Part shown: positions 1 to 10,033 of the stretch, piece after piece
Layout: every line of letters begins with the position of its first letter
Numbering within the stretch: the stretch's first letter is position 1
Source: Anaspis maculata
Taxonomy: Eukaryota; Arthropoda; Insecta; Coleoptera; Scraptiidae
DNA: 64,000 nt
Direction: 5' to 3'
NCBI GenBank assembly: GCA_949128115.1
Contig: OX421968.1
Coordinates: forward strand, 53,585,423-53,649,422
Translations under genes and position numbers: made by a program
The notes under the pieces: generated by a model
Databases searched by the model: none
What the model saw: the letters and a program-made list of their open reading frames with translations, nothing else
Told to the model about the DNA's origin: nothing

Positions 1-245
1 GCCAGCCGGTACGGATGTCACAATAGACTGCCATACAGAGGCATACCCAAGAGCCATTAGCTACTGGGTATACGACAACGTCATGCTCCTGCCTACGAAG
101 AAGTATGGGACCGAAACGGCTGAAAACAGCTACAGGGCTCACATGAAATTGTCGGTGCGAAACCTCCAACCCGGAGACTTCGGTAACTATCGATGCATCT
201 CCAAGAATTCTCTGGGGGAAACAGAAGGATCCATCCGACTATACG
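1..245 (+). CDS. Last Ig-domain exon of a DIP/lachesin-like cell-surface protein (5' part outside window)
   Basis: The frame starting at base 2 gives 81 uninterrupted codons forming a C2-type immunoglobulin domain: a B-strand Cys (residue 10, in TIDC), the core Trp (22, ISYW) and the F-strand Cys in DFGNYRC (65), followed by ISKNSLGETEGSIRLY. That NSLGE-GSIRLYE ending is characteristic of the third Ig domain of insect Dpr-interacting proteins (DIPs) and lachesin, which bind Dpr proteins outside neurons in synaptic partner choice. The exon ends in phase 1 at a GT donor (246-247, gtaaat). If the intron were retained, an in-frame TAA follows within three codons. The next exon completes the split codon as Glu, giving the expected LYEIP join. 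The start of the gene lies to the left. Family assignment is secure; which DIP paralogue or lachesin is not. Confidence 0.88.
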
Positions 246-2191
246 GTAAATAAAATATATCTGCTTACAGCCCAAACGAATTTGTCCGTTCGTTTTAATC
301 CCCTTTAAAACAATATTACGACAAAATCAACATTGTTTACATCAAGCAATAGCCAAATATTTGGCTTGTCTCAACTATACGAGCCACCCGGCCATAGGGA
401 CGCCCACAGCAAACCAAACAATGTGACAGGACGCATAATTTTTGCTTAAAACATCCACCTATTTAGGGAACCTCATGTACAATCAGTCAAATATTTGCCA
501 GACCACTATTTTCCAGCTCACCCCGACACAACAACACATGCTGCATGTGTATAAAAAACATCGGATCACTGTGATGGCTGCTGATGTTGCTCCCGTTGCA
601 AAACAAAACATAAGAAAAAAAAGGGATATCTTAATTTCTAGAGATTAAAACGCAAGCGAGCGATATATACCAAGACAGCAAGACCTGACATGTAATTATG
701 TCGGTTCTATAAATTTTATTTTTTAAGTATCAGCGCTACCTATAAAAAATATCTTTGTGTCCGCTGAATTCAGGAAAGTAATTTATTTTGATAAAATGTT
801 GTTCCCATCGTGGTCTATAAATCTCCCTTGAGAAAACGCTCATATGCCCGTCTACCTTAAATGTCCGTTACGAACGAAAATTTAACTTTTGATGGAACTA
901 AGAAGCTCCGGCTCTTACGGCTTATTTTGCGCCCAAACAGATAAGCCGTTTTGTTAATTATTGTTGTTATTAAGCACATTATGATTGCTTTCAAGTGTTG
1001 CACCAACAAAGTAACGTTTCAATGATACGGACGTGATACCTATACCTACGGGTCGAGTTCAACCCAACTGCAAATTTAATACCTATTCCCAGGTAGGCAG
1101 GTTGGTAGGTATCTGGCTATAAGCTCGGTATAACATTTGGGCTGGCGGGTGATTGCATTCACTTTTTGCGATTTCAATTATTTAATATTACCAATTTCGG
1201 CGAGCGGTGAGCTTTCGGCATATGAAAATAAAACACGGAATATTGTATTAAAACATCTATGAGTTTTTCTATTGTGATTGGACTTTATTGTGCCGCGGTA
1301 CTTTTCAAAAGTTCGGATGTTATTAGTGCCAAATTGGCGAGATTCGAATTATGCTCTTGACGACGATCCGAAATCAGTCGTGTGGAAACTTGCATAGGGG
1401 ATGACTTAATTCAGATTTAGAGTGAACTTGGCCGAAACTTCCACGATAAATTATCGATGGGACCGGTTCAATGGATGTGGGGTTCATACAAAACCGCGCT
1501 CGCGCTTTTTTCTTGCAACTATAATTTATTCGATTATACCTACAGAGCGTCGTAAAAACTTCGAAAGCAATAATGTTTAGAGCTCGGTCGCTATATCGAT
1601 CTAGACAAGCTTATCGACCGAACGATACGCTCTTTCCCGGCGTATCGAAATATCGATACAGCGATTCGATATGTAACCGAGGTGTGGTCCAGTAGAAGAA
1701 GTGTGCCAGTAAATATGTCTTATTGAACGAGAGTATCAATACTATAATAAGCGTATGTATAATGATGACTATTACTCATAAGTCCTTATTTACATCCTCC
1801 ATTAACGAGGATATGTTTGCACTGTTTGCAGACAAGAGTCAAAGGCGAGTGTCGTAATTAATCCAAATAAATGATATAGCCATTACATTACATGACAGCA
1901 GGATACTATGCTTTATCTACAACACTCAAGAAGTAGGTACCGTCGTCTTCATGGAAAACTAGTACAGTAAAAAAGGCAAGATACGTGATTTTGGGATTTA
2001 TTTGTGTGGGGTCGCTAGGTACGTATCATCATAATCGTGTCCCTGTAGTGTCCATCATGTCACGTCTGTTGGTCGTCAATATCACTGCTAACAAAATAAT
2101 TCGGAAGTTGAGAAGTAATTTGAATAATGAGCCCAACAAAAATAGTTCTATGTTCAAAGAGCAATAACATGAAACTTTGACTAGTACTCAG

Positions 2192-2482
2192 TCATATCGC
2201 CGGCGCCGTTGTTGTCATAACATTTTGTAACCGTCTTGGCATGGACGACACTAAATCTCTTGTGTATTCCGGAGTAATTTCTTGTCAGGTCTTCGTAATT
2301 TTCATGATCAACTCATCCCTATTTCTTGGCTGAAAGTCTTCCCGCAACATTACCTTGGTCATTCTTCCCCAAACGTTTTCCATTGGATTCAAGTCAGGGC
2401 TCTTCGAAGACCATGATGGCAGCCAATTGATCTCTTGTTCTTCCATGTATTCACGGACAAGTCTTGCTCGATGTACTGGACA
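2192..2482 (-). pseudogene. Tc1-type transposase C-terminal remnant
   Basis: On the minus strand about 97 residues align by eye to the C-terminus of Tc1-like DD34E transposases: the block CPVHRARLVREY, then SPDLNPMENVWG, which contains the catalytic Glu and is the family hallmark, then a tail ending QNVMTTTAPAI and a stop at 2192-2194. The frame is broken by one TGA at about 2283, where the family usually has Trp (TGG to TGA fits a point mutation). The N-terminal DNA-binding part and the two catalytic Asp residues are absent; the homology stops at about 2482, just before a foldback element. It is a dead fragment, antisense to the host gene. Confidence 0.75.
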
Positions 2483-2519
2483 TATGTATAAAAAATATAC
2501 CACCCAGCAACTGGTGTAT

Positions 2520-3178
2520 CAAGTTACAGGGTGAAAACTATTTTTCATCTTCAATTTTTTTTTCTTGGTGGAACTGATCTAGATTGAAACCGGTTCCAGT
2601 TCTTTTGCAAGCTTATAATGTCATACTAAACATATGAAAAGGGCACATTTCTGCATCTGCTGCTTTTCAATTTACAGGGTGAAAAGTCATTTTCACGTTT
2701 CAATTTTTTTCTTGATAAAATCGGCTCACACAACATTTGCAACTGGCTCTTCTGTAAATTTGAGGTTTCTGGTCAAACATATCAAAATATTACATTTCTT
2801 CTGCAGCTACGTTTTTATTTACGAATTCAAATGTTTGGTTTCCAAGATTTTTTGAATTTTTGATGCAATATACCCAAGTAACACCCAAACATTTAAATTT
2901 GTAAAACCAAATGTAGCTGTATTAGAAATGTATTATTTTGATATGTTTGACTGGAAACTTCAAGTTTACAGAAGAATCAATCGCAGTTGTTGTGTGAGCC
3001 AATTTCACCAAGAAAAAATTGAAACGTGAAAATTACTTTTCACCCTGTAAATTGAAAAGCAGGAGTTGCAGGGATGTATCCTTTTAATATGTTCAGTATG
3101 ACATTATAAGCTTGCAAAAGAACTGGAACCGGCTTCAACCTAGGTCAGTTCCACCAAGAAAAAAATTAAAGATCACAC
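2520..3178. mobile_element. Foldback (inverted-repeat) element, ~0.65 kb
   Basis: The left arm (about 2540-2815) pairs with the right arm (about 2905-3175) around a short spacer; for example, ttcttggtggaactgatct on the left mirrors the sequence at 3140-3165. Each arm is itself a degenerate direct duplication: cagggtgaaaa recurs at 2527 and 2675 on the left and as its complement at 3041 on the right. No coding sequence is visible. It sits beside the Tc1 remnant and could be a derivative of it, but I see no sequence link that proves this. Confidence 0.75.
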
Positions 3179-3638
3179 AGTGGTCAGTTCTCTAGAAGTG
3201 GTCAGTTCCACACTTTTGTATGTAATTGTTAGTTAGATTTACACTGATTTTATAGCCTTGAAAAATTCTGAATTATAAAGACGAAACGTCGGCATTTTAA
3301 AAAAATAGTTTCTTTTGAACGAAGTCCAAAAAACCCAAGAAAACAACAGCCTTCAATTATCTAGATTCACCCGGTAATTTTTGTTAGTAATTCCACAGAG
3401 CTGTGGAGCAAAAAATTTACGTAATTCCCTTGTCAAATTTATTTCGAGATAGCGATCGACTTGTGTGCTTAAAAAGTAACTCCGTTACTACCGACACAAT
3501 CATGCAAACCACTGGTTAACGTTTTGTCTATTTTAAAGTTTCGGCCCTCGCTATCCCCTTCCCTGCCCCCTGCTATGTAATTTATTTAATTCATTCATTT
3601 TGCGCTGACACTGACTGCAAAAAAATTGCTTGTTGCAG

Positions 3639-3701
3639 AAATTCCGATGCCGTCGACTCCCCCGCGTGCCACAGAAATGAAGAGCAACTCCAACAAAGAA
3701 A
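3639..3701 (+). CDS. Linker exon of the DIP/lachesin-like gene
   Basis: A 63-base exon encodes EIPMPSTPPRATEMKSNSNKE after the split Glu codon is joined to the Ig exon. The EIPxPST motif directly after the third Ig domain is typical of DIPs, and the rest is a hydrophilic stalk, plausibly the membrane-proximal spacer and the GPI attachment region. It is bounded by an AG acceptor at 3637-3638 and a strong donor, gtaagt, at 3702. Phase 1 on both sides matches the exon before and the exon proposed after it. Reading past the donor gives 21 more codons before a TAA at 3764-3766, so intron retention would make a form lacking the hydrophobic tail. The exon is short, but the phase and family match make it convincing. 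Confidence 0.85.
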
Positions 3702-4680
3702 GTAAGTATGATGCACCCACACGTACTTTCCTACCTGTCGACATCGACAAATCGACACCATCATAAATTGACAAATACATGCACCATGCATACACCACAA
3801 CAATTTCCACAGCACTGCATTCGTAATTAACACCGAAATCATTATGATACGGCACAATGGATGAAGTAGGTGTCTCGCTAAATTTGCAGTCACCACTCAG
3901 TGTGGCATAACTGAAGGACATGAAAAATGGATTTATCTTGGACGCGGACAAATTTCGGAAATTCTGCTTTCTCCCACCTTTCAGTTTGACTATGTTAATC
4001 TCTTTTTGTTGCGTTGTTTTGTTTTCAAAAACGGTTTTTCATAATTTTTGACATCAGCTTCAGCAGCAGAGATAGAACAGGTGCAAAATTGAAAATTTAT
4101 AGCTAACTTTTGGTATGCAGACAGAATATAAACTGAATTATGCAAGAAAATTGATGAAAACACCCAAAACACAAGAGCAGACCATGGGGTCATCAAGTAC
4201 TACGAAAATGTTCAATGATAACCTCCGAAAGCGCGGTTTATATACGATTTTTTTTCACTACACACAAGCAAAGTAGATCCGATTTGTGAAAATTTCAAAA
4301 TATATATTTTTCTTCGTGTTCTCAATCGTGGTATCGGGTCCACTAGCCAGTTTACCTGAGCTGGTATGATTTTAAAAAATAAAGAAATGATTTATCTTGG
4401 GAATTGTGAGACATGAAATTTTTAGTATTCAGAGATCCAATTCTAATCGAGAGGAAAAATCGGGGCTTGCCAAGCTTGGAGATTCGGAGTATGGAGAGCT
4501 AATACAGAGAGACAATTCTGCTATGATCTCATTTAAATCCAAATCAATGTTCAGGACAACCAAAAGAAAGGTGGCGTATATCCTAATGCTCCACATGATT
4601 CCTGTGCACGGAGGTGTAACGGCTCGAATGGGCCTGTACAGCGTACTTGAAATTTGGTCTTTCATTGTGTCACTTAGATA

Positions 4681-4805
4681 TACCGTATCATCAAAAACTT
4701 TCTTACTCAAGGCAGGCTGTGGTCCTGGTCATTGGAAGGCAAACGAGGCTGATTTTGGTTAGGCCACAGCCTGCCTTGAGTAAGAAAGTTTTTGATCATA
4801 CGGTA
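4681..4805. repeat. 42-bp near-perfect hairpin (MITE-like)
   Basis: Arms 4681-4722 and 4764-4805 pair at 41 of 42 positions around a 41-base loop. The ends read TACCGTAT/ATACGGTA, so a TA target duplication is possible. It could be a small mariner-type MITE; if transcribed, it would make a hairpin of pre-miRNA or hpRNA size. Confidence 0.8.
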
Positions 4806-5037
4806 CAAGCCAAACAATTGATATATTTGTCTAAATATATTCTTTCGTTTTGCTCTGCACAATTAAAAAAAAATATATGAAAAGTACTACAATCAGCCGA
4901 TAAATAATAGATTTATTCTCAACAGGTCGAGCCCAATTACAGAGAACTGAAAATATGTACGTTACGTTACGTTACAATTAAAACAGTACAAATGACATAA
5001 ACTTTAACAATCACTTATAAAAATTAACATTCACATT

Positions 5038-7926
5038 TTAAAGCTTCAAGGAATCTGAAACCAAGCCTTTGAACCTCGACCTCCTCTCGTGATTAATGTC
5101 AACGTCAGGGCACTTGGAATTGTACAGCTCGCACGCCGCATGCAGTGGGGAGGCTCGGAGGACGTTGGTGTTGGCTTTAGGCAGCCAAAACGTCCGGTGA
5201 TAACGGGTGTGGAGTCTCGGAACCGCGAAGCAGATCTGCCCAAGAAGATAGCTGTCGTCGACGTAGCCATGGCACAACCCGTGAAGAAGCATGAGCGAAG
5301 CCACCTCCCTTCTGTGTGCGAGGGAATCAACATCAAACCTCCGAAGGAGGACCCCCTGAGGGATACCCCTGGGAGGGTAGTACCCGTCCAGCGTCTTGCT
5401 CACGAACTTGAGGAACTTCCTCTGTAATTTTTCGACTTGCAGTTTCAGTCCCTCTTGTTGAGGATTCCAAATCAGACATCCATACTCCAACTTCGGACGT
5501 ACTATGGAGTTGAAGAGTGCCAGGAGAACGGTTCCATCCCTAAATTCGGAGCAGTTGCGAGCAATGTAGCCCATCGTCCTGGATGCTGAGTTCACCATTG
5601 AAGATATATGTCTATCAAATTTAAGTGTCGGTTGAAAGGTGATCCCAAGGTCCCGACATTCTGTACCCCGTTCCAGAACCGCTCCAGACAGAATATAAGG
5701 GTATTCATAGATGACTTCACATCGAGAGAAGCTGGTTATTTTGCATTTCTTGGTGTTGAACTGGAGATTGTTTACGGTACACCATGAAGAGAGGACGTCG
5801 AGGTCTCCCTGAAGCAGGATGCAGTCATCTGGGCGACGTACATCCCTATAGATCTTGAGGTCATCCGCAAACAACAAGACTTTACTCGAAATACCCTTGG
5901 TGATGTCGTTGATAAAGATGGTAAACATTCTCGGAGACAGGTTCGTTCCCTGGGGGACGCCACTCGTTGCCATGTAGTTCCGAGAGCGATGGCCGTGAAT
6001 CTCAACAAACTGCTCCCTGTTCGCAAGGTAGGACTTGAAGAAGCTAACCAATCTGTGATGGAAGCCGAAAGTACTCAATTTGTTCAGCAGGATTGTATGG
6101 TCCACTCTGTCGAAGGCCTTCGCAAAATCGGTGTAAATGATGTCCGTCTGTCCTCTGCTGTCCAGTGACGTAGCCACATCGTGGGTGACCGTAGCCAGAT
6201 TAGTTGTCGTCGATCTACCGCTGACAAACCCATGCTGGCTCCATTGCAATCGGCGAGTAACAACGCCGGCCATCGATCTATCAATGCAGATCTCGAAGAC
6301 CTTGGCCAGTGAGGAGATCATGGATATGGGACGATAGTTCTCAACAACAGTGTCATTTCCCGACTTCAAGACTGGGCATATTCTAGCCAATTTCCAACGA
6401 GAAGGGAAAATGGAGGTCTTCAGTGCAATGTTGAATATGTGAAGCAGTGGCCTGACAAGCGCCGACGCACAATCTTTAACAAAAACATTCGGTATGAAAT
6501 CAGGTCCTGAGCTCCACTTATTGCTCAGTGTTTTCATGGCTGCGAGAACCTCATCCTCCGTCAGTGAGTTCAGAGTGATACATGTGTTGCCGCCGGAACA
6601 ATCCTCACCACCAGCAGGCCCTGCATCGACCGGCATGGAGTAAGCGGCCTGGAAGTGACCCGCAAAAGCTTCGGCAACTGCATCGGCTCCCTCGCACCAG
6701 ACGCCACCCCGTTGCACGGCTCCAGGAATTCTCGAACGTCCTTTTCTGGCTTTAGCAAACCTCCAAAATGTGTTAGGATCTTTTTTGATGCTTGATTGAA
6801 CTGCTTCGATGTATTCTGCATAAGCTCGCCTGATGTTTACCTTGATGGTGGCTCTCAATTCTGTGTACTGCTCTCGAATGTGAGGTTCGTGCAAACGTTT
6901 CAGTCTGTTGAAAAGGGTGGCTTTCATCTTGATGTCTTTTATGATATTTTTATCAAACCAAGCCGGGTATGATGATTTGAACTTTTTCGCCCTGGACTTG
7001 GGGATGTGATCGTCCATAGTACGATATAATATCGCATAAAGTTCGTCGCAAGCCCTGTCTGTCTCTTGTTGATCAAACAGAGAAGTCCAGTCCAATTTGC
7101 TCACGGCGTCGTACAGACCGATAAAGTTTGCTTTTTTGAAACAGTAGCTTGTATTTATGTTTGTTGGGATAGATGGATGTCTTGATATTTCGACTTTGAT
7201 CTCAATACATAGCGCTGGATGATGGTCATCTTCCGGTACAGGGGGATCCATCTCCCGCTCCACTGAACATTGTCGAGCCGCTGTCGAGAACACAAGGTCG
7301 AGCAGACGGCCGTTAAAATTTCGAACTTGGTTGTGCTGCCGGACATCAAAGAAACTGGTGAAAGCATTAAGGTGTGTGGCTTTGGAACTACGGCAATCTT
7401 CAAGATTAGGAACGTTAAAATCTCCCAGGATCAGGAGACTATCTGTCAACAGAAACGCTTCGTTCCCCAACTCATCAAGATACTGACCATACTCGTCAGG
7501 TGAGAGTGATGGAGGTATATAGAGGAGCAGGACTGTCAGATTGAATGTCTTCTCAATCCGTATTCTGGAAGCAACAGCGTCAATTTGGGGGTACGAACTA
7601 TGCAGCACACTGAGGTCCAGCGGCTCGGAGCTGAAGTCTCTAGACACAGCTAACAAGACCCCACCACCCCGCTTCAAGGATAGAGCTCCCAAGTCTCGAT
7701 CGCATCTAGATACAGTGTAGTCATCGCCAAGCAGCTCATGTGATTCAATATTTTGCTGTAGCCAGGTTTCGGTCAGGGCAATGATTTTTGGCTTGCTGGT
7801 ACCAATCGAATTGAGAAACTGTAGGGTTTTCGTGTTAAGACCTCTCACGTTCTGATACAAGCAAAATATTGAAGAGTTATGGTGTACAGTATTTTTTCTT
7901 AATGCTGGTTTGGATGCTCTAAAAAA
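5038..7926 (-). CDS. LINE ORF2: endonuclease-reverse transcriptase, no ATG
   Basis: The frame is open for 962 codons. Counting from the TTG at 7860 as residue 1, the N-terminus is an apurinic-type endonuclease: N4 in QNVRG, E31 in TETW, GDFN 146-149, LDLVF 187-191 and DDHH 211-214, so the catalytic set looks complete. Reverse transcriptase follows: TDFAKAFD at 577-584, SGVPQG upstream of FADD at 664-667 (catalytic D666 and D667), then a conserved C-terminal region with LEYG and KLQRKFLKF. No RNase H is seen. The enzyme would nick target DNA and copy the element RNA at the nick. There is no ATG before residue 204, inside the endonuclease; the frame opens just after a TGA, at a slippery heptamer in ORF1. 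Confidence 0.9.
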   Translation of the reverse strand, partial: FFRASKPALRKNTVHHNSSIFCLYQNVRGLNTKTLQFLNSIGTSKPKIIALTETWLQQNIESHELLGDDYTVSRCDRDLGALSLKRGGGVLLAVSRDFSSEPLDLSVLHSSYPQIDAVASRIRIEKTFNLTVLLLYIPPSLSPDEYGQYLDELGNEAFLLTDSLLILGDFNVPNLEDCRSSKATHLNAFTSFFDVRQHNQVRNFNGRLLDLVFSTAARQCSVEREMDPPVPEDDHHPALCIEIKVEISRHPSIPTNINTSYCFKKANFIGLYDAVSKLDWTSLFDQQETDRACDELYAILYRTMDDHIPKSRAKKFKSSYPAWFDKNIIKDIKMKATLFNRLKRLHEPHIREQYTELRATIKVNIRRAYAEYIEAVQSSIKKDPNTFWRFAKARKGRSRIPGAVQRGGVWCEGADAVAEAFAGHFQAAYSMPVDAGPAGGEDCSGGNTCITLNSLTEDEVLAAMKTLSNKWSSGPDFIPNVFVKDCASALVRPLLHIFNIALKTSIFPSRWKLARICPVLKSGNDTVVENYRPISMISSLAKVFEICIDRSMAGVVTRRLQWSQHGFVSGRSTTTNLATVTHDVATSLDSRGQTDIIYTDFAKAFDRVDHTILLNKLSTFGFHHRLVSFFKSYLANREQFVEIHGHRSRNYMATSGVPQGTNLSPRMFTIFINDITKGISSKVLLFADDLKIYRDVRRPDDCILLQGDLDVLSSWCTVNNLQFNTKKCKITSFSRCEVIYEYPYILSGAVLERGTECRDLGITFQPTLKFDRHISSMVNSASRTMGYIARNCSEFRDGTVLLALFNSIVRPKLEYGCLIWNPQQEGLKLQVEKLQRKFLKFVSKTLDGYYPPRGIPQGVLLRRFDVDSLAHRREVASLMLLHGLCHGYVDDSYLLGQICFAVPRLHTRYHRTFWLPKANTNVLRASPLHAACELYNSKCPDVDINHERRSRFKGLVSDSLKL

Positions 7927-8798
7927 TCACCTGACCGAGTTTTATTGTCGTATCGTATTACATAGCGTCTGAAACTAACACCTGTCGGCCAAAAAGCAGG
8001 GTCGTAAAGATTGTCTTTGTTTTCAAAATTTATTCCAACTTTGAAACATTTGCTGTCAGCACGATGATAATTTGTGCTTATTTCTTCTACTATCAAGTCT
8101 TCATCAGAGCAGTTAGTTTTCCTCTTGATATAAGCCGATACTACTTCGGCTGAAGTGTTGTCAGTTATTCGTGATAAAAAGAGCCATGCTTTCTTGTTTT
8201 TGTTTGAGGGACGGCCTGCAAAAAGAGTGGGATCTGTTACATTACATTCCCCCGTTCCGATGCAAGACTTTTCGTGGTTCTTCCCTTTCGCTCTCTTTCG
8301 ATTTTCAACTTGGGGATCCTTGTTGTTTACTTTTCTATTCGTACCTTCCAAAGCAGCTGATTTGTTTGGTATACCCGGGCTGTGCTTATCGGGGTCGTTT
8401 TTGTCAGTTCTATTTTTATTTCTTTGTACTGTTGTTGATTCCGATAGCGCCGATGGTTTTTTCTCAGCACGTTGCAGCTTACCATGTTTTGATAATGACT
8501 CGTCTTCTGTGGCTTTTGATGTAACCTTTCTAATGCCTTCCTCCAGGCTGTCGATTCTTTCAGATATGGTTGAGCTACAATCTGTACAGCATTGAATGAT
8601 AGTTAGTTTGATATTACTTATCTCTTTCAAGATTTCAGTCTTGAATGTTATTTTCTTGTCGAGTTTTTCGATCTCCGTCGTAACAATATCGGATAGTATT
8701 GATGAAAATTCCGGTCCTTTTATGAAATCAGTCCAATCGCTCTTGTTGGTGGCTTCCTTGCTGGTAACAGTGGACCTTGTTTCCTTTGTTGGTGCCAT
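7899..8798 (-). CDS. LINE ORF1: Gag-like RNA-binding protein
   Basis: I start at the ATG at 8798 (context GAGATGG), giving 299 residues; the open frame runs 18 codons further upstream without another ATG. The N-terminal third is helical and heptad-like (EKLDKKI, then SERIDSLEEGIRKV), suggesting coiled-coil trimerisation. The middle is highly charged and rich in Lys, Asn and Ser. The C-terminal domain carries KAWLFLSRI, FKVGI and DPAFWPTGVSFRRYV, a block typical of ORF1 in CR1/Jockey-type insect LINEs. Its role would be binding element RNA in a ribonucleoprotein with ORF2. The last 27 bases overlap ORF2 in the -1 frame. Confidence 0.8.
   Translation of the reverse strand: MAPTKETRSTVTSKEATNKSDWTDFIKGPEFSSILSDIVTTEIEKLDKKITFKTEILKEISNIKLTIIQCCTDCSSTISERIDSLEEGIRKVTSKATEDESLSKHGKLQRAEKKPSALSESTTVQRNKNRTDKNDPDKHSPGIPNKSAALEGTNRKVNNKDPQVENRKRAKGKNHEKSCIGTGECNVTDPTLFAGRPSNKNKKAWLFLSRITDNTSAEVVSAYIKRKTNCSDEDLIVEEISTNYHRADSKCFKVGINFENKDNLYDPAFWPTGVSFRRYVIRYDNKTRSGDFLEHPNQH
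7920..7926 (-). promoter_or_regulatory. Candidate -1 ribosomal frameshift site (U UUU UUA)
   Basis: Minus-strand bases T TTT TTA are in the ORF1 zero frame (...GAT TTT TTA GAG...). A -1 slip gives TTT TTT AGA and enters ORF2. The codon just before in the ORF2 frame is TGA, so ORF2 is open only from this heptamer onward. It matches the X-XXY-YYZ consensus. I see no obvious strong stem-loop downstream. Confidence 0.6.
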
Positions 8799-8960
8799 CT
8801 CGATGGTTGAATGGTTGTGCCATCTGGATGGTTGATAAGTTGAAAACGCCAAGAACGAGCGCTATTTGTGACGTCACCGTCCCCGACCAATAATGCAACT
8901 TCTCGTCACGCTGGTCGGGCGATCCACTGGGATTGTCAGCTCGGCCATTTTGCAGTTGCC

Positions 8961-9919
8961 CGCGCTGAGTTTCGTAAGTTGCGTCACGAAACCTTCTCCC
9001 ATTTTTACATTTTCAACCGTACTTTCAACACAACTTAAAACTTCTCAAGTATGAACATCGAGGCATCAAACTTCTAAGATATTCACTCTGTTTTTGTTAT
9101 TGTGTTGAGGTTATCATGAAATGTCAACGTCAAATGTCAAGTACACGGATATTTCTCAGACGGGTCGAATTTAAACAAATAGGGGAAAAGGGTTGGATCA
9201 GTAGCATACTATCATGCCAATGTAGTACACTATGGGTCAGAAATTCAACGACTCCCATGAATGAGTTCATTCAAACTCAAGTTCATTGCTTCATTACATC
9301 AAAAATGATTTGTCCAATCATGTGAATCATTTTAATCTCAAGGTTTTTGCCATTTTCACACAAGTTTTCCAATTAGAAGGAAATCACTACGACACTGTTA
9401 GTTTCTGCGCTCTGGACGCAGTTTCGTTGGATGGGGACGATGACGACACATACGGCGCGTATACAATGCTAATTTCAAAATGGGGGTGAAATACTCAAAG
9501 TTTACTATCGAAAGAATTGTGATTGAACGGAAAATTGTCAGCAAAAATGTCAAAAAATTGTCATCAGTCGAAAGGTGATTAATAATAATAAAAAAAATAA
9601 TGTCACCAACAGATCTCCAATGATCAAAATAGTTATACCCCTTGTAGGAATTCCGAAAGAAAAAGTGCCAGGGAAAAAATTATGAAGGTGATTCCACTTC
9701 TCTGGGATACCCTGAATATGCTCTGTCTATGGACCTCTTCAATAAAGGCGGTCTCTCTCGCACGATTTACGTCACAGCCCCACAAGGGCGCAATGTGGTG
9801 CCGCGCACATCTCTGTCGGACCAGTGCGCAAAATACTTGAAAAAGTTTCCCTTGGAGCTATTCGGCGCTAGACCCCACAGCTGCGCGGTACGAACGCGCA
9901 CGCATATGTCTCTCTTTTC
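8961..9919. other. No gene seen; intron sequence
   Basis: Sequence between the LINE leader and the 9920 palindrome. Several short ORFs have no recognisable domains. A GC-richer patch (about 9750-9910) contains gcgcg-type words, but no promoter or coding evidence. Confidence 0.5.
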
Positions 9920-10033
9920 TAAATTTTGTCTTTATTGAACCTTAGTCAACTCCACACAATTTTTGAAAAAATAAATACTTATTTTTTCAAAAATTGTGTG
10001 GAGTTGACTAAGGATCAATAAAGACAAAATTTA
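9920..10033. repeat. 55-bp near-perfect palindrome with 4-base loop
   Basis: Arms 9920-9974 and 9979-10033 pair at 54 of 55 positions around the loop atac; the only mismatch is gaacc against gatcc. This is the tightest inverted repeat in the window. Such a short spacer would let it extrude as a cruciform or, as RNA, form a long perfect duplex. Confidence 0.92.

Larger units (their letters stand above)
246..3638 (+). other. Intron between the Ig-domain exon and the linker exon (3.4 kb)
   Basis: GT donor at 246-247 and AG acceptor at 3637-3638 (tgttgcag, with a modest pyrimidine run). Bases 246-2190 hold no gene or clear repeat that I can see. A stretch near 1590-1670 is rich in TATCGAT-type words with a short gatacgc/gcgtatc hairpin. 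The right half carries a Tc1 transposase remnant (2192-2482) and a foldback element (about 2520-3178). Confidence 0.8.
4958..8960 (-). mobile_element. Near-intact non-LTR retrotransposon (LINE), CR1/Jockey-like
   Basis: A two-ORF LINE on the minus strand, antisense to the host gene. ORF1 (stop at 7899) is followed by ORF2 (stop at 5038), then only about 80 bases of 3' UTR ending in a short tandem tail, (GTAAC)n, at 4957-4974. CR1/L2-type LINEs end in short tandem repeats rather than poly(A), which supports the clade call. The 5' boundary is estimated at about 8960-9000 from a GC-richer leader; I could not find a target duplication. Both ORFs are open from end to end, so the copy may be young. 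Confidence 0.85.

Noticed and set aside
9729..9938. 69-codon plus-strand frame near GC-rich sequence
   Set aside because: Ends within the 55-bp palindrome and has no recognisable motif.
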